Below are positions 26,370-38,388 of a stretch of DNA of 64,000 bases, piece by piece. Position 1 is the stretch's first letter. The number at the start of each line of letters is the position of its first letter. This stretch comes from Adiantum capillus-veneris (lineage: Eukaryota; Streptophyta; Polypodiopsida; Polypodiales; Pteridaceae): contig CM043942.1 of assembly GCA_014529385.2 (NCBI GenBank), positions 52,568,774 through 52,632,773 of the forward strand, written 5' to 3'. The position numbers and the translations under genes are program-made. The notes below the pieces were generated by a model. It was not told the origin of the DNA. It did not search any database and saw only the letters and a program-made list of their open reading frames with translations.

Positions 26370-27606
26370 GTGATCTCAACACTCTGGAAGTATTGGCGAG
26401 TGCCCGTGAAGGCCGCTCACCTAGTTTTTTAGGTGTTTACAACCCAATTTTTTTGTTATTTTTTGTTTCTTTTTTTAAACCAAGCCACAAAATATGGCGT
26501 GTGATAGCTCAAAACGAGCGTCTTTGCTAGGGGGAGGTGCCATGCTTTACAGCTCCTAATTTGGTTATGTAAATCTCTCAGAATCCTAAAAATAGTATTT
26601 TCTAGGTGGGAAGAAGGCTAGAATTAGTAAGTCCCAAGGGTGAGTGTGAAGGGGATGGTGGAGGACTTGAGGAACTTATCCCGCATGCCCTCCCTTCAGT
26701 TGAGGTCCTAGTCTTTATGCATAAAGTAGTGTGTATAGTATATCATAAGATTGAGGACTAAGGCCTGGGTGGACTCGGGCTCGGGCTCGAGGGAATGACC
26801 CCGATCTCGATCCTTCCTTTTAAGAAAAGGTTTCTTTAATTTTCTTTCTGTTTTCGTTTTTTGTCTCAATATTTTTGAGCGTTTTTTTTAATTTAAATTA
26901 TTTTTTAAAAAATCAATAAAGCTTTTTTTGAAGATAATGTTGCCGCGTAGACGACGAGCTTATGCGCACACACAAAAGCTCCTAATAGCTCTGTCTAACC
27001 TCCTTGCAGCTAACCCAGCTAATTACCACTAATTACCTTTGCTCACACATTCTCTAACACAGAGCTGCACACTCAAAGATAGTCAACTCTACTGCTCACT
27101 TTCTACACTATTATTCACTGTCTACACTAACTAATAGAACAAAACTGCTCACTCACAAAGTACTCAATCTACTCACAGAGCACATTACAGATTTACACCA
27201 GCTAATAGATCTATTAACACCTACACATTACATATCTTAGCAAACCTAACAGAAAATTTGCACATTTCAACAATAACAAATTCTAACAAACCTGCGCATT
27301 ACAACCACTTAGCAAATCTACACAAACCCAGACAAAAACTAAAAATAGATGGAGAAAAGGCTTCCAGAGGTAGCCCTGAGTGCTCCTCAAGCTTTAGTGC
27401 AAAGCAGTCCTCGACAGAGGCACCAAAAATGTGTGCTTTTCCGCACGTGTCGAAGGCTGAAAACTTGTGTGCAAGCCTCGAAAGGCTGCAAGCACACAAC
27501 TAGATAGTCCTAGCAAGCTCAAAGAAACAATGGTGTGTCACTCACTGCTCAATGCTTCCATCGTGAAGAATCCTGTGCTGCGAAGAACAAGGGCCGCCGC
27601 TGCAAT

Positions 27607-27666
<60 letters not shown>

Positions 27667-27995
27667 AGCATACACACACACACACATACACACGTGAGAA
27701 CACGAAGGAGAAGGAGACAGAGATGGAGCAAGAGCACTTATTAGCTTGCACCTCCAAGAATGAGGATTTTTAGGTCAAATGGACCTTTTATAAGAGTTTG
27801 ATCCATTCACACATGGACGCCCACAATGGCCGGTCGTTGCAAAACTTCTGTAAAAATATGATAAGTGGTGCGCTTCTCATTGGCGATCACCTACACACCT
27901 ATTGGACCAACAATCCCACTCCATGACTCAATCAAATAAATAATAAGGCGTCCATCGAAGGTGATAGGGTGTTTGTGAGGATTAACACTTTGACT
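26370..27995. other. Non-coding stretch with CT and CA microsatellites
   Basis: No convincing gene. (CT)n tracts lie at 27608-27666, then CA repeats at about 27672-27690. A short run of TCGGGCTCGGGCTCG lies at about 26777. Possibly LTR remnants of G1. Confidence 0.5.
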
Positions 27996-28009
27996 AATGC
28001 ACTTGTGTT

Positions 28010-28200
28010 CCAATTGCCTGGATTTGACCAACCATTCTTTTGTAGTCATTGATGCTAGTGGAAAAGGTATCGGTGCAGTTCTTATGCAAGATAACCACCC
28101 ACTTGCATTTGAAAGTCGTAAATTTAAAGCCTCTGAATCTAAATTTAGTACATATGATACAAAATTGACTATTGTAGTAAATGTGCTGAAAATTTGAAAG
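28010..28200 (+). pseudogene. Gypsy RNase H fragment
   Basis: The plus frame reads HSFVVIDASGKGIGAVLMQD, then HPLAFESRKF, then STYDTKLTIVV. This is the RT-linked RNase H of Ty3/gypsy elements (DASG with IGAVL). It stops soon after and has no neighbouring RT, so it is an isolated relic. Confidence 0.85.
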
Positions 28201-28463
28201 CATTTTCTAATCAGTGCTAACTTGATTTTGAGGGCGAGGCATAAGGCTCTAAAATCTAGAGGAGCACCACTTCTCTAATGTGACTCTAGTGTCGTCGTGC
28301 TCCAAAAATATAGGAAGATTACAAACTCAAACTTTTGAAACGAATAATGACAAAATTAAAGGTGAAGGTTGATCGAGATGCACTTTAATTTGAACCTTCC
28401 AACTAGACTTTAATTTGAATTTGCACTTTAACTTGAATTTTGAGCCAGGGTTGACGCTTCAGG

Positions 28464-29317
28464 TTGACGACTGTCAGGAGCACTGGCAAACATATGACAA
28501 GTTCAGCTCCTTTGAGTCGTGAAGCTTTGTGGGACGATTGCATCAACCACATTGCGAAGGCTTTTTGTGTAGAAGAGCAAGGGTTGATTCGGTGTGAGAC
28601 AAGCCGCGACTCTCAATACGATGAAGAAAGGGTTTATATATGTGGTGTGGTGCATGAGTTGTGTCGGTGGAGAGGAGAGGAACAAGGTGGAGCTAGTAGT
28701 AGTAATAGTAGCAGTTCAAGCACCACAATATTGCAGGGGGATGATCTTGCGATGTCTATGGTGGACTTCTAGTGATCTTCCCTACATAGTGTCTTATCAT
28801 GCAGTGGGCATGCCGGTGAAATTTTGTGAAATGAGAAAGGGCGAGGCCGATAAAGTGGTGTGCACAAATTTGATGAGCATTGGGTTGTCCAACCCAAGGA
28901 AGAGGATGAGTGCCATGACATCGTTTTGGCACATGGCTCAACTGATGTCTGTGCTGGCGGACACATGTGCCGGGATGCGCAATGTGTACAGTGACTACAA
29001 CAGGTGCCAGGGTGCAAAGCAGCAGCTGCAAGGCAATGAAGGTGATGATGTCACATGTGTGCAAGTGTATTAGAGTAGGAGGCGATGGGTAGCAGTGAAT
29101 AGTATGTACGAGGTGTTGGTAGAGCAGCACATTCCCTATGCGGAATGGCTCTTGAGATGGGATGAGATGAGGTTGTCATTGGACTTCAAAGCCAAGAGGG
29201 TATCCCATCAAGCCTGCCTCCGTGGAGCGGCTTTTGAGGCGCTCAAATGGGTTTGCACGGCACTGGTGTCACTGCACAATATCTCCCTCATGCACTGCGA
29301 CATAGTCTTCCAATAGT
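28464..29317 (+). pseudogene. Unidentified relic, possibly protein-kinase-like
   Basis: Three plus-strand pieces follow each other: 28464-28772, 28594-29073 (second half PYIVSYHAVGMPVKFCEMRK) and 29095-29316 (ending ALVSLHNISLMHCDI). The last motif resembles the catalytic loop of kinase-like proteins in which HRDI follows an ALxxLH helix, with Arg replaced by Cys. Frame changes and stops mean no intact product. The region is GC-richer than its neighbours and could be a host-derived fragment. The kinase reading is an inference from one motif, so confidence is low. Confidence 0.35.
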
Positions 29318-29825
29318 GACAATAAAACCTTAGTGGCATCGAAAATAGGTATTGGGTCTCTTACACACATGCGAATGGTAATGGCAATGGTGGAGCTGCA
29401 AGTGCAGGTACGATGAGTGCACCATTGAAAGCAAGGTCCCTTCTCTACCAAACTTTGCTCTCGTATCCCACTTAGATTATGGTTTGAAAGAGGTGTTAGC
29501 GTGAGTCACGATGCACACCATCTCACCAGTGGGTCGTGCTAAGAGGCGCTAAATGTGACTCATGATGAACACCATCATTAGGAGAACATTCTTTCTATAA
29601 CTATAAGGTGACTTCCCCCACCAACACAATGCCCTTTTGATGTGTCAGCTACTAAGGGTTGGGAAGGAAGCTTATAGAGAAGAGCACCTCCACATATAAA
29701 AATTGAGAAGATCTCTACCATTTTCTAAGATGTTTTGAGCTAGCACTAACCCATGAGGGTGGATGCCAAGCTTATAATACCTTAACTCAAACCAAGCAAG
29801 CGTAGGATTGGTACCTATATGTGCG
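29318..29825. other. No gene recognised
   Basis: Sequence between the kinase-like relic and the next tandem repeat. No domain recognised. Confidence 0.5.
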
Positions 29826-30066
29826 TAAATGAGGGGGAAGCATGGAGGCTTTGTGGGATTTGTACCTATAAGCAAGCATGGACGCTCGAACTTAAGTTCG
29901 AATCTCCATGCTTGTTCATGGTCATTATGTATGTAAATGAGGGGGAGGCATGGAGCCTCCATGCTTGAGGGGGAAGCATGGATGCTTGCAAAATTTGTAC
30001 CTACTAGCAAGCATGGAGGCTCTTAAGTTCGAGCCTCGTGCTCATTATGTATGCAAATGAGGGGGA
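29826..30066. repeat. Tandem repeat with GAGGGGGAAGCATGGAGGCT units
   Basis: About two and a half imperfect units of roughly 110-125 bp contain AAATGAGGGGGAAGCATGGA, AGCAAGCATGGA and TTAAGTTCGA. Each unit carries a purine-rich block resembling a retroelement polypurine tract. Confidence 0.75.
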
Positions 30067-30142
30067 CGATTGATTCATGCCGATCACATGCTTGAATGAG
30101 GGGGAGGCTTTCTTTTAGGGATTTAGATGAACTCTTTGTGTG

Positions 30143-30305
30143 AAGTCTCTTAGCAAAAGGGATATTGGTACAAAGTGGGTTTGCAAGTTGAAATGTAAAC
30201 CTAATGGTAGTGTTGAATATTGTAAGCATAGACTTGTGGCAAAAGATTATACTAAAGAGAATGGCATTGATTTTGATGAGACTTTTTCTTGTCTCTTTTT
30301 GTAAC
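30143..30305 (+). pseudogene. Copia reverse-transcriptase fragment
   Basis: The plus frame reads KRDIGTKWVCKLKCKPNGSV, then HRLVAKDYTKENGIDFDETF, which is the start of the copia RT (RVT_2: KWVFKxK, RLVAKGYTQ, DYxETF). It ends abruptly just before an LTR boundary at 30361. Confidence 0.85.
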
Positions 30306-30360
30306 TACCATTTATAACGGTTGGGCATTGAAAACTCATAATGCTTGGAATGATGGAAAT

Positions 30361-31960
30361 TGAGAATGAATCTAACTAATGAAGAAACTGTATAAGGAGC
30401 TAAGGACTACTTATTCATGACATGATTATTAACAAGACAATCAAGACGAACAATAGGAGATTGATGCATAAAAGTGAGATAAATTTTTATTGATTGAAAT
30501 GGGATTATACATGATGTTGTATACACGATGAACAACATAATTATCAATAAAATCATACTTGAATGAGATGGTGAATGATGTCATGTGAAGCATAGAGGTA
30601 GAGGTAGCTCCCACACTAGGATTATTACATGGCTTGTTTCTAATAGCCCCTCTCCATGTGAATGTAATGGAAATGGCCTATGAACTTTGAGAATAACGGA
30701 ATTAGAAGAATTAAAGAGAGCATTTTTGTGAGATTACTTTGAGAACATAGAGGGTGAACTTAATTAGAGGTAGCAACATAACCATTATACTTAATTAACT
30801 TGGCATGAACAATACTTTTGTGAGAGAGAGAGAGAGAGAGAGAGATTAGAGAACTTGAGAACAGTTGAGGATCGGATTTATGTGGAGCTGGTCCCCCCTC
30901 CAATAGGCTTTTGTATTATAGATTCTTCCCTAAAGATAGACTTGGTAAAATAAAATCTTTGTGTTCCTTGTGACCTTGGTGATGCTATGAAGATGGAAAG
31001 CTTCATGCGTCACGAGCATAACATAAACTTTGTAAAAGCATTAACCATCCCCGGCCTCAGTCCCAAGGCCTCAAACACCTTCAAAGGTGGAGAATGAGGG
31101 TAGGGAAGAGGAAGAAGAAACATTCATAGAAGAAAGAAATAGTTCCTCACTTATCATTACTCTTCTTGCTTAGCATAGCATAATAGCATAGTAATGAAGA
31201 TGGAGAAGATGGCAAGCTTAAGCATTGAAACATGGCTCTTGGTTGGATTTGCATTCCATAGCCAAGAGTGTTGGTGTAGGCTCTCAACTTCTCAACAAGC
31301 TTGGAGAACAAGATGGAGTTCTTCCACTTTCACCAAGTGAGAATGTGTGAAAAATGAGTGTGTGAGAGGGTGTATATCCCCAAGCACACCCCTTGCTTTA
31401 CTTGGTCGACGCCTCCTTGTAGCTCAAGCTTGAAGCTCATTGGACCCCCTCTAAGCCTATCCAATCACACGCACACTGCATTTCAAGCAACAAGGGTAGC
31501 CTTTGCGCAAGTGTCCTCCTTACCCCTTGAGAGAGAGAGAGAGAGCTTGAAAATATCTAGATATTTGTTGAATTGAACTAGAAGCTCATTGGACCCCTCT
31601 TTAGCCCAGCCAATAGGATTCAAGCACACCATGTGGCTAAGCATAGGGAGAGTCTAACATGTGTCCATGTGCCCCTTGAGAAAGGGGGTGCCCTTTGGGT
31701 GAGTGGGAGGTTAAGTCAAAGATTCCCCTAACTTTGGGGCTTCCCCCTCCTTTGTAGGGTCTCTTTTTGACTCAAGCACCTTACCCCCCATGCATGGGAA
31801 GCTTCTCAAGCACCTTCCTCATCAAGCATGACAAGCACCTCGAGCACCTTCCTCATCAAGCACGACAAGCACCTTAAGCACCTTAGTCGGCAAGCACGAC
31901 AAGCACCTCAAGCTTCGGTCGGGTTCCCACCTCAAGCTCAGCCCTAGCTTGCCTAAGGTC
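30361..31960 (-). mobile_element. Retrotransposon LTR, minus orientation (right boundary approximate)
   Basis: The lower edge begins TGAGAATGAA on the plus strand (the LTR's CA end on the minus strand). Reading minus, it has AATAAA at about 30485-30490, the blocks shared with the LTR at 15050-16404, GA tracts at 30820-30846 and 31529-31544, and a minisatellite near its far end. A second LTR end of the same type lies at 33564, so an element with a short interior is likely. The upper limit is an estimate. Confidence 0.6.
31800..31915. repeat. 34-bp minisatellite in LTR
   Basis: About three units of AGCACCTTCCTCATCAAGCA followed by TGACAAGCACCTCG, the last diverged. Confidence 0.85.
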
Positions 31961-32033
31961 AAAGGACTTTTAACACTAACCTTTGGAGGTCTTTAATGAA
32001 GCTAACCCTAAGGTATTTAAGTTCCATTAGATG

Positions 32034-32233
32034 CACGTTGCTCTTTGATAGACTTCTCCTTTTGGACCCCTATTGAGATGTAACCATCTCTCCTCTTGGT
32101 CCCCTGTTGAGATAAGTCTAGGAGCACTTATTACACGTTGCTCTTTGGTAGACAATCTCGTTTTGGACCCCTATTGAGATGTAGCCATCTCTCCTCTTGG
32201 TCCCCTGCTGAGATAGGTCTAGAAGCACATGTC
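32034..32233. repeat. 100-bp tandem duplication
   Basis: Units 32034-32133 and 32134-32233 both start CACGTTGCTCTTTG and contain TTTTGGACCCCTATTGAGAT. They differ at about ten positions. Confidence 0.9.
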
Positions 32234-32326
32234 TCTATTCTAACTCTTGTTCCCGTTTATTATCCCACATTAAATGATCAATTTAATATGAGAAAATCAT
32301 TTGGGTTAGCTAGATATTAGATTCTG

Positions 32327-32514
32327 TGACAGTGAATGTCCTATGTGAACAAGATTTTGATTTGTGTATGGGTGTGAGAATCAACTTATGGTATTGGCCC
32401 TTTAGGTTTTGACATTTTTATGACAGTGAATGTCCTATGTGAACAAGATTTTGATTTGTGTATGGGTTGAGATTCAACTTATGGTATTGGCCCTTTAGGG
32501 TTTTGACATTTTTT
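32327..32514. repeat. 94-bp tandem duplication
   Basis: Two units start TGACAGTGAATGTCCTATGT at 32327 and 32421, nearly identical over 94 bp. They sit just downstream of the 100-bp duplication. Confidence 0.9.
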
Positions 32515-33557
32515 GGATCATGTGGTGTAGTTACTTGACATTGAGTTTGGACTTTTGGATCAATTGTTATGGTCATTTGACATTAAATTTTGGCTTGAAT
32601 TTATGATTTTAGAGGAGAAAGTTTAGGATGTGAATTTTGACTCTAGTGCCTCCTAATAAACCTACTAAACTCATCCCAATAACTCTAAGGTTTGCTTCAA
32701 GATATGAAAATGCATCTTATATAGGATTGGCTTCAAGAGATGGTCGTGATTCTTTTGCTTGTTCCTCTCCTTACTCAATATGCTAGCATGGTTCTTTGGC
32801 TTGATTTTGACACATGTAGCTCTTGGGTAGCTCTTTGGAATGACAAGAGATTCTTCTTCTAGATTGATGGCTCAGACATGGTCTTTAACTCCTTATTCAA
32901 TTCTCTTCTTGTATGGGCTTTGGTTGCACTTCCTTGTTCATGGACAACTCTTGTGCTTTGTATACCTTTTTTTTTTCGCAACAATTCAATAGGATGTAGA
33001 TCCTTGTAGATAACTTCTTTAGGTATGCTCAAAAGGGTTTGATTGATCCTTATGGTTTGCAAGTTAAGGGCTAATTTGCAGCTCCTTGGCCTATAAAAAA
33101 TCTATAGATCTATGAATAATGTTACAACACAACCTCAAAATTCCTAGAAATTATGAATCGTTACCTAGATGCATAGCAATTATTTTTGGATTCAATTGGA
33201 GTCCTTGATTTAGCAAAACGGATATCCAGAGCTCTGTTGGTCATGAAAAGACCCCAACAAAAAATTTACTAGCTATCCTTAGGGCTAACCTAAGGCAACA
33301 CTTCTTGTAGAACCTGATACAAGGTATGGTAAAAGAAAGAGCTTGTAGAAGCTAATAATTGGGCTAACAAAGAGGCTAATTGGCTAAATTAATGCACACT
33401 TTATGGGATAATGGGGGTCTAATATGCATTCCCAACTAGAGGACTTTATTAGATGATGCTAATACACATCAATAAGAACTAACTTCTATTAAGATAGTGG
33501 TGACTGAAGGTATCGCCATGAACATATTTGTTGTTAGTAAATTCAAAGGTCTTTGGT
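32515..33557. other. Short interior between two minus-strand LTRs, no recognised gene
   Basis: The minus strand holds one open stretch (33062-32859, including LLSIPKEVIYKDLHPIELLR) that I do not recognise. A degenerate primer-site-like sequence, GGTCTTTGGTACCA (the inverse of a TGGTATCAGAGC-like site), lies at 33548-33561, directly next to the LTR edge. Confidence 0.5.
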
Positions 33558-33563
33558 ACCAAT

Positions 33564-33960
33564 TGAGTATGAAGCTAACTAATGAAGGATCTAATGATCC
33601 ACTTATTAATGGAAAATTTATTAACAAGGGACTGATACATAAAAGAACGAGAAACTTTTATTGATTGAAATGGGCCTTGCATAGGCTCATGTACATGATG
33701 AGTGACAGAGTTAATGATGTCATACTAGGAGAACATAAGGAATGTTGTTCATGAAGCAAAGAGACAGAGTAATTCCCATACTGGGATTTTTACATGAAAT
33801 GTATAACAATTTGACATAAAAACTACACTTTTGAATCGTGACAAGCATGAGGCAGGTAAAACAAGCTCCTCCTGCTTTTTGTATGAGAAAACACATGCTT
33901 AATTGATTGCACACAATTTTTAGAATAGTCCACTTGACAACACTTTGCATGTTAGGCATG
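33564..33960 (-). mobile_element. Truncated LTR, minus orientation, same family as 30361
   Basis: It begins TGAGTATGAAGCTAACTAATG and aligns with the start of the LTR at 30361 (TGAGAATGAATCTAACTAATG). Both continue to a shared TTTTATTGATTGAAATGGG block and CCCATACTGGGATTTTTACATG-type sequence. After about 33960 the match ends and copia coding relics on the plus strand begin. Confidence 0.6.
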
Positions 33961-34029
33961 CAAATATTGTTTTTTTTGCCATTTTTCTTTATGCTAATGG
34001 CATGTTAATGAAATAACCAATTTGATGAA

Positions 34030-34960
34030 GGTATTGTTTTGTCCTAGACAATGTATATCGAGACAATGCTATGTAGATTTGACCATAAGAACTACAAGCC
34101 TATCAATACTTATATGGAGATAGGTTTAAAGCTTAGTCTTTATGATGCTTGAGACAACACGTAGATGATTGCCTTATTTATATGTGATTACAAGGCTAGA
34201 TGTTTAGTATGTAGTCTCACAAGTGAGCAAATTTATGCGTAGCCTAGGGTCTAAGAATTTGTAGATGTTAAACAAATCCTCCACTTGCTCTAGCCCAAGG
34301 GGGTATGATAGCTATGTGATTTACGTGATTTTATAAGGGTTGATTGCTATGGCACGTGCGTGCCCACAATTGGTGCCTTGATTTCTCCCAGGTAACTCAT
34401 GCATCTTGTTTTAACAAAGAAGCACCCTATTATGGCTACTTCTAGTTACAAAGTTGAATACAATGTGGCTTTCACATCTACTTTTGAATGCATTTGGCCT
34501 AGAGGCCTTATGATTGATTTGGGCACTAGAGTGCAATCTGGCCACAAGCCCTCATTGAAAGTGAGACACATTATTGTTGTTCTTTGTTCAAACGACGTGC
34601 TACTAGCTGGACTGAATGAGAAGCACACTGCTAATTTAAGAATGATTTGAATGTTTCCCTTGAGATGTCACACTTAGGATTCTTGCATTGTTACATGGGC
34701 CTATACTTTAAGTGGTGTGATAGGTATATGCTTTGTGCCAAACAAACTCTATCGAGACAATGTTGCATTTGCATAATTCGACTTTGAGGACTATAAACCC
34801 ATGGATACTCCTATGGAAATAAATGTGAAGCTTACCCTTCATGATGTCGAAGACTACTTTGATGTCTTTTTCTCTCAACAGACCATTGGCTACCTTGTTT
34901 ATGTTTGCATTACTAGGCCAAGAATTGAATACGCAGTCTCATAGGTGAATAGCCCAAGAT
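34030..34960 (+). pseudogene. Copia RT and RNase H fragments, rearranged
   Basis: Copia pol pieces in broken frames: at about 34060-34140 the RT-to-RNase H connection (FDHKNYKPINTYMEIGLKLS); at 34399-34545 RNase H (LTKKHPIMATSSYKVEYNVA, then IWPRGLMIDLG); at about 34570-34740 RT (SNDVLLAGLNEKHTANLR, then MSHLGFLHCYMGLYF); at 34780-34945 the connection again (MDTPMEINVKLTLHDVEDYF, then IGYLVYVCITRPRIEYAVS). The duplicated connection segment means two copia copies lie head to tail or were rearranged. Nothing here is functional. Confidence 0.8.
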
Positions 34961-36490
34961 TTAACTATACTAGGATTTTGCTAGTCGAGTATACATCTTG
35001 GTGTTTTATCCAAGAGGAAATCATTGATGTCCGCTTCAGATGCTTTTTGGGCTCATATTGGGCTAGTTAATATCAAACCATCAAACTCTGTACACCATTA
35101 AAAATAACTAGAGATAAATCTTAATAGATAAAAGGCTCTTATCAAAATTCTATTATGATTACTTCTTGAGCCAAACTTGCAAAAACTAAGAAGGATCCAA
35201 ACTTGGTTTTTGCCATCCTCAAAGATGATCTTGTTTTGGGAGCACTAAACCTGATATGTTGGATTCTCATTGCAATTTTTTTGGAAAGAGGATGGGCCTT
35301 GCAACCACAAAGGAGGAAGTCAAAACCAAATGTTGGCATGAGAATCAACATTGCTATATACTATTCTCCTTAATATCTGCCAACTTATTGGATTTCCCTC
35401 TAAACATCGTGCACGAGTGGACAAAGCCATCATCTTGCACCTTATTAATAGTTTATAATCGAATGGGTTCATCAAAATTGTGGACTTGTCTTGTCTTTAT
35501 ACAAGTTTTGCTATGTTAGGTCCATTTGGTTTTGTTATTATATCCTACAACATTGAATTCTTGAACATTGCCAATATGTTTGATTTTGTTGAGGCTTTAG
35601 AGTAAAGGGAATGAAAGCCAAACTTTGTGATCATAAATCTTGTAGATGGCAGATATGCAAGGCTTGAGGAGCTAATTCTATGGAATGCTCTTTTAGCACA
35701 ATCTAAAAGCATATTTTAAAGCCCTTTATTGCCATTTAAAAGATATCCCTTAATGTCTTTTTGAGATAACCTATGGAGCCAATCTCCCTATTCTCTCTAC
35801 TTACATGTAGTATACTCTTTGACCCAATGGTCATGCCATTAGGCTTCAATGTGGAAGTTCGAGGCTCAAGTCACATTTTTCTTCATCGATTTTGTTTAGT
35901 GAGAGTGGAGTCAAAAGCATGCGATCAAGCTATAGAATACAAATTGCATTACAATGCACCCCCACCCAAAATTTTCCTTCTCTTGAGTTTTCAACACTTG
36001 TCAACGAATAGATCTTTGAGGTATATTGAATTGTTTCTACGATGTTAAAAGCTTGTCTTCGCTTCTTTGCTTCTAAGATGGCGTGCAATATAGTAGCTTC
36101 ACGATGATGAATCATTGGACCACACAATGAACGCGGCTTTCCTACAACGCCAATGTATCACGATGTGGGAAGAATCTGGAGGTTTGCACTTTACCATTAT
36201 ACCACCCACAATGCTCCAGTTACAAAAGTGCGTTCTTCTCTAAGAGAAAACACCCTTATTGATTGAGCTTATCCCCTTGTATGCAATTTGCACCTTTATG
36301 AGAACAATCTAGCCTAGTTCGCACTCCTTTCAGTGTGAGATAAAGCACTGAGGCACTAGGGACCCTTCCTTGATGCACACAATGCCCTCGCAAGCACAAG
36401 AGTTTTGACATCATACCTGACTTGAGTGCTCATCTTCTGTTCACATTTGAGCTTGTTTTTCTCAAATTTGTAGCTCGAAGCACTCCCTTC

Positions 36491-36528
<38 letters not shown>

Positions 36529-36634
36529 ACCTTATGTTGTGAGCTCTCAATTGCCAACCTCATCTCCAATGTCAGGCATGTGACATGTTTCATCGGGTCC
36601 CATGATTTTTTGACCATAGAGGGCACTCGTATCA

Positions 36635-36674
<40 letters not shown>

Positions 36675-38353
36675 CAATTTTGGATGTGAAGAGGGGAAGA
36701 TGGCGGGTCTAAGAATTTCCCTCTCCGGCAGCCCCGCTTGTGGGTCGCCCAGACGGTCATGGGTCTGCCCAGTCTGCAAGGTACAATTTCAGCTGCTCAA
36801 GAGGGTTTTAACTTGAAATGTACAACCACAAACAGGTTTTCTCACGCAGATTTATGGGCATGAAGTACACGTTTAGGTTTTAAAAGGCATTTTTTTCGAA
36901 ATGGACAACCAGGTTTCTGGGTTGCAGAGAGCTCCATTTTTTCTGGCCAGGCCAAAAAGGCAGCAGACACATCCATCACCACAACAAAATAGTATGTGCA
37001 TTGGGTGGTTCTTCTGATGAAGGTAAGCTTGTTCTCTACTGCCAAGGTTTTTCAATCCTGTACAATATCCCGTGAAAATCCTGTAATAATTGTTGAGAGG
37101 AAATAGTTTAGTTGTGTTTCTTCTCTTACTCGGTCACGGAAAAAATTGTAAGACGAGTTTTGCGCCTTGTGCTAATCCCATTCATATTTCCTCTGCACCT
37201 GTGTATGTATATGTGTTCACAAAGTGAAGCCTTCACTCATTCTAGTTTGGCTTATTTTGTTATTTTTTCTGCATCATGTTTATAGTGATGGCCAAAACTG
37301 CCTTGGTCTCTCCCTCTCTCTATTGTTCCATCATAGGAGTGCTCGCTCAGGCCTTAGTGTTATTTGCTAATGCCTGCATGTGTTTAAGTTAGTCGTCTCG
37401 TGTATGTACAAGGTGCGAGCCCCGGCATCTTTCAGGGGCAGATGATAGGGGGTGAGGGTTGTTTTGTGGTTGTTCGTTGCTGTTTGTGAGGTAGTTCTAG
37501 TCCATACATTGCCATATATCATGCCAGTCTTGCCCAAATCGCGTGTTGATGCTGTATGGATATAATGCCTGGGCCCGTGCCACATATGTTTTCCCCCTTA
37601 ATGGCGTGATTATGTGGCCCTTCTTTTGGGGTCATTGTGGCTATTATTCCATATTCCACCTTCTATGCTGTGGGGCAAGCAGTTTGATCGCCAAAAGCTA
37701 ACTAGGGAAATCTTGGCCTGGTAGAAGCAGAGATGTATCTGGTGAGTGCCTAGGGTGTTAGAAGGAGCCTATCACTACGCGGATGTAGAGGAGCTGGAAA
37801 GCCATTCAAATGGTACAGGTGGTATATAAGAGGAATTTAGGATATACCACATTGGTGGGTCCATATTTCCGAAGTAATCTTGCCCCATGTGAGGTGGAAG
37901 AAAAGTCGTGTACGAGGCCAATTCCTCGAAACAAGTATATGACGCTCTTCAATGAATAGCCAGGTAATTTAACGCATTGAGTGTGAAGGGTGTGGAGAAG
38001 CTCTATTGATCTGCCAATGAGCGTACTAGCTGTTGAAGGCTCATGGTATGCAAGCAATCAGTGTTTTGCACCACCCATAGTGCCATTCAACAAATAGTAG
38101 AGAAGATAGAATCCTTCACAAAGCATGTATAGTAGCCGATTGCATATCTAGAGTGTCGCTTCTATATCCTAAGTGCACCAACATGAAGAGTGGATCCTTA
38201 GCTTCTGCTCAAAATAAGATGAGAACCAAAGAAATTTTAAAATCTAGGAGACGGCCTCAAGTCTTAAAACCATAGTGAAGGTCCACACATACATATAGCA
38301 TACCATATTGAGCATGAGGGCTATATGTATTTTTTCTTCCCAACAAGTCTAAT

Positions 38354-38388
<35 letters not shown>

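Noticed and set aside
29826..30066. Regular repeats that could suggest a CRISPR-like array
   Set aside because: Units are long, imperfect and without unique spacers. The setting is a plant genome.
36697..36815. Possible start of a host gene (AAGATGGCGGG context)
   Set aside because: The frame closes within about 40 codons and continues into nothing recognisable.
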